The position numbers were made by a program, and so were the translations under genes. The notes under the pieces are model-generated. The model was given only the letters and a program-made list of their open reading frames with translations. It made no database searches and was not told the DNA's origin. This document shows positions 7,363 through 12,797 of a stretch of 12,797 nt of DNA, piece after piece; the first letter of the stretch is position 1, and each line of letters starts with the position of its first letter. This DNA comes from Hyphochytrium catenoides (taxonomy: Eukaryota; Sar; Hyphochytriomycetes; Hyphochytriales; Hyphochytriaceae), in contig FLMG01002411.1 in NCBI GenBank assembly GCA_900088475.1, positions 10,499 through 23,295 on the forward strand, read 5' to 3'.

Positions 7363-10300
7363 GATTGAAAGCGTCGGCAGGAGGGAGTCACGCTAACCTG
7401 TCTCTCCTAGAAAGGATCCCAAAGCAGTGTATATTATCAGGACGAGAAAGAGCGCAAGCACCATCAGATGCACCTGTGACGGAGCATCAAGATCAGGGAT
7501 CTTAATCAAAGAGATTCTAACTCCGTACCAGTCGCTTACTCTCTCCTTCTGCTCTGCACTCGTACTTTCTTCCTTCTCTCTCCTGCAGGTACTACGGCCA
7601 CTACGCCCTCTTTTCTCTCGCTCTCTCGTTGGGATCTAAGACCTCTCGATTCTCTCCGCCTCTCTCTCTCTCTTGCACTCTTTCAGGCTCACCTTATACC
7701 GATAGATGGATTCACCTAAGCTGAAAGGCGAAGGCTTGCTAATGCTCGGGATGTACCGGCAGAGAAGGAGATCAATCTCGTCCTGCCGGTGTCCGTCATA
7801 GAAATTATTAAGGAGATAGCGCAAGCACGAGTTATAGCCATCCTGTAACAGCCCGCGAGTGGTCCTCTTCCCAGTCCTGGGAAAAGAGAGGGGGAGAGAG
7901 AGAAAGTAAGAGAGAGAGAGAGAAGTCGTGTTGGAAGAAAAAAAGAGAAAGGAAGAAGAGACGTAGTTAGGCGTTGTACAAAGTAAAAGTGATGATCAGT
8001 GTTCCCACTTTCGGGACCGTGGCTGAGAGAAATAGAGGGTTAAGAGAGACACGCACAACCTCCCAGTAAGGGTCAGCTAGGGGGAGAGAGAGAGAGAGAA
8101 AGGACAGAGAAGATTCTCGGAAACAGAAAGGGTGCTCTTTCCAAGAAGATCTTGGACGGCTAAAGCGTGGGAGGTTGTAAGTTAAAAGAGCAGCAAGTGC
8201 CAAACGCACGGAGGAATTGCGGGCAAGGGAGAAGAGATCCAGCCATTGTGGCCTTGAAAGAAAAGCCAGAGAGAGAGAGAGAGAGAGAGTGAATCTTGGG
8301 GCAGAGGAAGAGAGAAAATGATATGAGAAAGCCAAGCCAAAAGGGAAATAGGATTGGCGGTAGGGACGCCAGAAACGTGAGACATGGGAACGAAACCTTG
8401 TGAAGTCAGTCTTCAGGGCCCCAGTGCCAGCATACATTAGACTAATAGCGTCTGCATTGTCACCCCAGGCTATAGAAGTACAGGGAGGCACAAGGCAAGA
8501 GCGATGGGAGAACGATGAGAGAAGATGGGGCGAAGGAGAAGAGACGCAGCCGGAGCCAGCAAACAATACGCAAAAGCGTTTCGGGGGCAAAGCTAGACAG
8601 AAGGATGAGGACAGGAGAGGGAGAAAGAGCGACAGCGGAAGAGAGGAGAAAAGTGTGCGAGCGAGCAAGCGAGCAAGCGAGAGAGAGAGAGAGAGAAAGA
8701 GAGCCTCCCACCGTTTCTAAAAATCTGTTCGAATTGCTTGTAGTTGGACTCAAGAACATTCATCACAGGAGAAGAAATATTAGGAGGAGACGAGGAAGAG
8801 AGCTCTTTTGTCTGAAGTAGTACGCTTCTTCTCGCAAAGATGCTCTGCACCACATTGGTCCTATGGCAGTTGAGCCGTACATTGAGAGAATGACAGTGAG
8901 GGAGAATCATGAAAGAATAGAGAGAGAGAATGTGAGTTAGGGTTAAAAATCGTTAAAGGTGAGCAGGTCTGAAGGTGACAGCCGCGACATGACACAGAGC
9001 AATGAGAAAGATGGAGACAGGAGGAGACACACGCGGGCCAGCAGAGCACATCTCAATTCACAGACAGGGTAAACAGACACGGAAGACAAGAAGAGAAACG
9101 GTGGAGAGACGAGCTACCTGTCCAGGTTATCCATGCAATTGATTCTGAGCACTCCCTCCTGCAACTGCTCCACCACTCCCTCCGCATTCACGGCAAAGAA
9201 CCTGTCAAAAGCGGAGGTGAGCGCGGCATAGAACTTGGAGATGGAGGCAAGCCATTGAAACGTGGCAAAGGTAGGGGCATGAAGCAGGGAGGAGAGAGAG
9301 ACAGAGGTGGGAAGAGAGAGAAAAGAGGAAGAGAGAGAAATTTGGAGAGATCGAGTGTCCACCTCACGACTACTTCAAAGAAGGCGGCATGAAGCAGGGA
9401 GGAGAGGGAGACAGAGGGGGAGGAGAGAGAGGAGAGAGGAAAAGAGAGGAATATAGAGAGAGTGAGTGTGTGGATGGACGGGTAGCAAATAGAGACAAAC
9501 GTACGGAAGCGAAAAGGAAAGGAGGAAGAAGGCTCTTTATGTTCACCTCATGACTACTTCATACTCACTTTTGATCTCTAAAGTCTGTCTCAATCTCTGC
9601 AACAAGCTTAGACAGGTTCTCCCACCTCATCTTCCTACAGAGATTGAGCAAGGATTGAGCCGATGGAAGTTTGAGCTGACAGGACGGCGCCCATTGCACG
9701 ACACATAAAAGAGGCAAAAAGCATGGAAGAGGCAGGGAGAAGGAGATAGAGAGAATGAGAAAAGAGAGCTCAGAATCCAGATGGGAAGAGTCATCAGAAG
9801 TCTCCTGACCTGCACTCATGGTGAAAGTCAAACCAGATAAACCTGCAGGATGCCATTATCGCTTTGTCATTGAGCTGACAAGCAGCCACTGTTTCCTTGA
9901 ACACTGCACGGGAGGCCATGGAAGGGAGAGAACGAGATGAGAGTGAAGAAGTGCGAGGAGCGGCGACGTCGTTTGCAGAAGTCATGGCAAAAGCTTGACA
10001 GATTAGAAAATAGACTAGACGAGACCGGCGGGCCCTGAAGAGTAGACCTCTAGTCCGCAGAGAGACATGAAAATGAGAGAGAGAGCTATAGAGAGAGAGA
10101 GCTATATATATATAGAGAGAGAGTGAGAGAGAGAGGGGGATATATCTATATCTATATATAGAGAAAGAGAGTGAAGGAGCAAGAGCGACAGAATAGACAG
10201 AGGGAGGAGCGCGCTGATTGCAAGGGCACGAGGATCGAGTCTGTAGAAGGGTGAGGGACAGACAGTGAAGAAGGAAAGAAGACTGTACCGGTGCCGAGCG

Positions 10301-11675
10301 CCAGCTGCTCTTTCTTCTGGTCGACGAGGTTTACAATGATAAGCCGGCCGTAATGCCGCATCAACTCTCGTAGATGGAGGCTGCAGGCTGCACTATTGGC
10401 CGCTACGCTTCGTCGCATGAATACCTTTAGGCAACGATTCCGCCCTATTAGTCTCGCTGTCTTAGCCTGGGCTTGAACTTCAATTCTCTTCTGCTTTCAG
10501 ACCCTCTCTCCCGGTTTAGCTTCACTCATTCAGCCTTCCCATTGCCGCCATCTAGGCCATCTGACCTCTCTTATTGGCTTGAAAGCAGGCAAAGAGCCAT
10601 CACTTCGTAATACTATCCGCCGTTGCATAACCTCTCTATCTACGTTCTCGCTTATCGAACTTTTCCCGTTGCTTACCTTTGGCGCATACTTCATGGAGAC
10701 AGGAGACGTCCAATAACAAGGAATGGAGCCTCGCACACTGACAAATGAGGAGCGTGATCCGTCTTCATACAAAAGTATCTGCTCGGTCTCTACAAAGTTC
10801 GCCACATTGCCGTCCTATACACAGATGACATCAGGAGGGAGAAGAGAAAGGTATTAAGCAGTTAAGATCGGAACATATGGAGAAGCTACTGCTATCGTCT
10901 AGCACAATCCTCACTGTTGTCCCTTATCACCCATGTATGGCGTCCTTCTCACCTTGTCTATCCCTCTCCGCGTAAAGCGGCAACCCTGCATGTATCGCGA
11001 CCGCCTGGAGATAAGGAGGAGGCAGAAGGTGCTGGACCCGACAGTGCAGGAGGTAGAAGAAGGGCGGACCAGCCCCTGCATCAGGGGAACAACCCAGGGA
11101 AATAGCTCATGTTCTGAAACGAGAGAGAAGAGAGATGAACGAGGAAGACAGTGAGTCAAGGAACATCAGAAAGACTTAAAAAGTTCCATGATACATCGAT
11201 ACGATGGAAGAAGAGGCAAAGCAAGGGTAAGGGCAGAATAGCTCTTTACAACGCTCGTCGGTCATGATCCAGTTATGTCAGCGCCATTAGAATGAGAAAG
11301 AAGAACTGCAGAGAAAGAGGATAGACCGCGTAGAAGAGAGACTTGTTCACGAGTCGCGACTGACCTATGAGAGTGAGCAGCGCATCTCTGTTCCAAAAGA
11401 ATCGTTCGTCCGCTCTTTCAGCAACAGACGACTCTCGTCTCTCTTCAGAAAAGCAGTGGATCCCTAGAGAAATGTATGCTGAGATTAGTCCCTACTCTGC
11501 CTGCTTCTAAGCTTTGTTGCCCAGTGCGTTTCTGAGAGATAAAATCGTTCCTACGTTTCTCTTCTGCTCTGAGGTAATTGAAATGATCATTTTGCCAATG
11601 CCAGGCCACTTCTTCCTCTTTTTCCCATCTTTCTCGCTCTGTATTCGTCTATGTTTCTTGTAGGCCCTGTTTTCG

Positions 11676-11713
<38 letters not shown>

Positions 11714-12672
11714 ACAATTCCCTCTTCCTGCGTTTGCCCGTTGTCTTAAGTATAGCGTACTTTGTAGTGAATGTGTAAGATCATAGTGGTAGGAGAAGTA
11801 GAAGTGTCTCGTCTCTATCTGCGCCTTGATCATCTCTATATACCTAACAGAGAGGATGCCCGTGAGAGACTGAGGACAGAGAGAGGCAGACAGACTATCA
11901 CCCACACAGAGTCTACCCAGTTCAAGCAGCTGATAAGGGCATAAAAGGAGAGGGCCACAGAGAGGACCAGCACTTCACCTCTCTTCATCTTCCAATGCCT
12001 CATGAGCAAGACAATCCTCTCCTCCCAAGCTTCCACAGGCCCATCCATTACTTTCTCGGTCCCATTCTCCTCCCTTAAGCAGCAAAGGAAGGACCGCGGC
12101 TGCTGTGGCCTGATAGATGTCTTCTCCATTTGGCGCCTTGCCTGCTATCTCAGCCTCAGTTATTAAGGCGAGATATGGACCTAGCGAAGAGAAGCAAGTA
12201 GAAAGAGCTTTCAGAATGACAGGATGATGTCCATCGCGTGCCCCTCTTTGCACGAGCACGAGGTCTAGACAGAATGGGAACGAAGTCGCTGGTTACGTAG
12301 AAGCTAATGGAGCGTTGCCAAGACAGACAACGTTGTGGCCCCTGGGCCTTTCCCTAGGTGTGAGTCAAGAATGCGAGAGAGAGCAGTACGCATGCAGCAG
12401 CAAGGACAACAGGTTGCAGTATGAGAAAGCTCCTACCCTTCAAGAAGTGGTAGATGCCTAAGATGCCGTACACGGGCATGAACCGGCTGTCCCGGTAAGG
12501 GAAAGAGGAGGAACCTACCAACGACGATAGAAAGAAAGTGCTTAGATTCAGAGAGTGAAGCGTCGAACAAGGGGAGATAGACTATGAGAAAATAAGCAGA
12601 TAGATATCTCAGGTCCCGCCCTACTGACGAAGAAGGAAGAGATTGGAGCAGATGATGCTGAGCATCCGCCAT
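6997..12672 (-). CDS. SAC1: SAC1-type phosphoinositide phosphatase, at least 15 exons, N-terminus unresolved
   Basis: SAC1 removes the 4-phosphate from PI4P in ER and Golgi membranes. Exons on the minus strand, 5' to 3': a tentative first at about 12629-12672, then 12437-12486, 11979-12180, 11761-11843, 11365-11463, 10953-11113, 10677-10814, 10289-10424, 9810-9903, 9569-9634, 9118-9201, 8712-8860, 8397-8469, 7693-7876, 7398-7473 and 6997-7172 (TGA). Every internal junction is GT-AG with matching phase, giving about 604 residues (yeast 623, human 587). Landmarks are [79 protein letters not shown], the catalytic loop [10 protein letters not shown] (Cys about 380, Arg about 386; split by an intron), [17 protein letters not shown] and [14 protein letters not shown]. 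Two C-terminal membrane segments follow ([14 protein letters not shown], and one after WRFSCAL), as in ER SAC1 rather than FIG4 or synaptojanin. The usual second loop Cys is Asn. Confidence 0.92.
7319..7364. repeat. GA-rich microsatellite in the last SAC1 intron
   Basis: GA and GAAA units on the plus strand, so CT-rich in the SAC1 transcript. The same intron (7173-7397) also has a GA-rich block in transcript sense at about 7235-7290, making complementary arms. Confidence 0.9.
9277..9561. repeat. Imperfect duplication inside a SAC1 intron
   Basis: Two diverged copies share GGCATGAAGCAGGGAGGAGA (9277 and 9386) at one end and CACCTCA(C/T)GACTACTTCA (about 9360 and 9544) at the other. The second copy is longer because of internal GA-rich and unique sequence. 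The unit includes the bases just inside the donor of the intron between the exons ending at 9569 and starting at 9201. Confidence 0.7.
10076..10170. repeat. Composite GA and TA repeat
   Basis: Alternating GAGAGAGA and CTATATATATATAG-type blocks inside the 385-nt SAC1 intron 9904-10288. The TA blocks are self-complementary and could extrude or fold. Confidence 0.85.
10289..10424 (-). other. SAC1 exon with uncertain 5' boundary
   Basis: The exon encodes [20 protein letters not shown], a clear Sac-domain strand. Starting at 10424 (AAAG acceptor, with ACTAAT about 28 nt upstream as a possible branch point) gives the same spacing from YAPK to the HYG motif as SAC1 relatives. A CAG acceptor would start it at 10466 in the same phase and add 14 residues. 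Nearly all other acceptors in this gene are TAG or CAG. Confidence 0.55.
11681..11711. repeat. (TC)n microsatellite in a SAC1 intron
   Basis: About 31 nt of TC repeat, reading as GA in the SAC1 transcript and lying about 50 nt inside the GTACGC donor of intron 11464-11760. Confidence 0.95.
12437..12514 (-). other. SAC1 N-terminal exon with two possible acceptors
   Basis: The exon encoding [15 protein letters not shown] ends at AAGG|GTAGGA. It starts either at 12486 (GACAG acceptor, phase 2) or at 12514 (GGTAG acceptor, phase 1). Upstream, an exon beginning at 12672 follows about 100 nt of pyrimidine-rich, AG-free sequence ending TCTTTAG, as expected at a true acceptor. It can splice by TTC|GTCAGT (ending 12629) into 12486, or by TCA|GTAGGG (ending 12625) into 12514. 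Each pair keeps a reading frame, but neither gives the usual 50-60 residues before the GILG strand. The true start may therefore lie past the window edge. Confidence 0.5.
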
Positions 12673-12777
12673 CTAAAGAAGAGCCATGATCGTTTACGCA
12701 GTAAGAGGAAGCAAGCGAAGCGATGCAGCAAAAGTAGTGAGAAAATGGGTGAGATGGAAGGGAAGCGCAGGTAGAGG

Positions 12778-12797
12778 GAGAGAGAGAGAGAGAGAGA
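12778..12797. repeat. (GA)n tract at the window edge
   Basis: Continues past the window. In SAC1 sense it is a CT tract leading into the AG-free pyrimidine-rich stretch before the tentative exon at 12672, so it is probably the 3' part of another SAC1 intron. Confidence 0.85.

Noticed and set aside
7967-8668. 233-codon continuous minus-strand frame read as one protein
   Set aside because: Only the part at 8397-8469 matches SAC1; the rest is intron on both sides, since splicing restores TDFTRTGKRT and FRNAWGDN exactly.
8400-8820. Plus-strand Arg/Glu-rich frames
   Set aside because: Antisense to SAC1 exons and CT-rich introns; composition explained by GA repeat.
1-12797. CRISPR array, tRNA, rRNA, transposon or viral genes
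   Set aside because: Repeats are simple GA/CT/TA tracts without spacers; no tRNA-like fold, transposase, integrase or polymerase motif was recognised in any frame.

Overview
The window is nuclear DNA of an intron-rich eukaryote, most likely a protist. The genes are split into short exons by GT-AG introns. There are no bacterial operons or Shine-Dalgarno-led reading frames. Both strands carry very long (CT)n/(GA)n tracts. In the genes I could resolve, the sense strand of exons tends to be purine-rich (Lys/Glu/Arg stretches), while introns carry CT-rich acceptor tracts and often GA-rich blocks. This style recalls some alveolates such as chromerids, but that is an impression from memory and I cannot fix the taxon from sequence alone.

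Layout. (1) 1-3465, plus strand: the 3' part of a large gene, open at the left edge, encoding leucine-rich repeats followed by a very long charged, coiled-coil-rich region. I do not recognise the family. (2) 3466-5045: mostly non-coding. It holds a TATA-like box, a short signal-peptide-like ORF ending in a consensus splice donor, several exon-like fragments I could not join, an AT-rich island and long GA/CT tracts. (3) 5046-6416, plus strand: a complete three-exon FAM136A (DUF842) gene, a small mitochondrial protein with four CX3C motifs. (4) 6417-6996: the spacer between two converging genes. (5) 6997 to about 12672, minus strand: a nearly complete SAC1-type phosphoinositide phosphatase gene split into at least 15 exons. 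I rebuilt it exon by exon by matching splice phase and family homology. It keeps the catalytic CX5R motif, the [15 protein letters not shown] segment and two C-terminal membrane segments. Its 5' end is unresolved and may lie beyond the right edge.

The genes do not form a functional cluster. SAC1 is an ER/Golgi PI4P phosphatase, FAM136A is a mitochondrial intermembrane-space-type protein, and the LRR protein has no assigned role. FAM136A and SAC1 converge, while the LRR gene and FAM136A point the same way.

I did not find a convincing new biological system. The points most worth a second look are: the Cys-to-Asn change inside the SAC1 catalytic loop; introns with complementary GA and CT arms; a 27-nt in-frame intron-like element in the LRR gene; a CT microsatellite translated as part of a membrane helix; and unassembled exon-like segments between 3540 and 4980.
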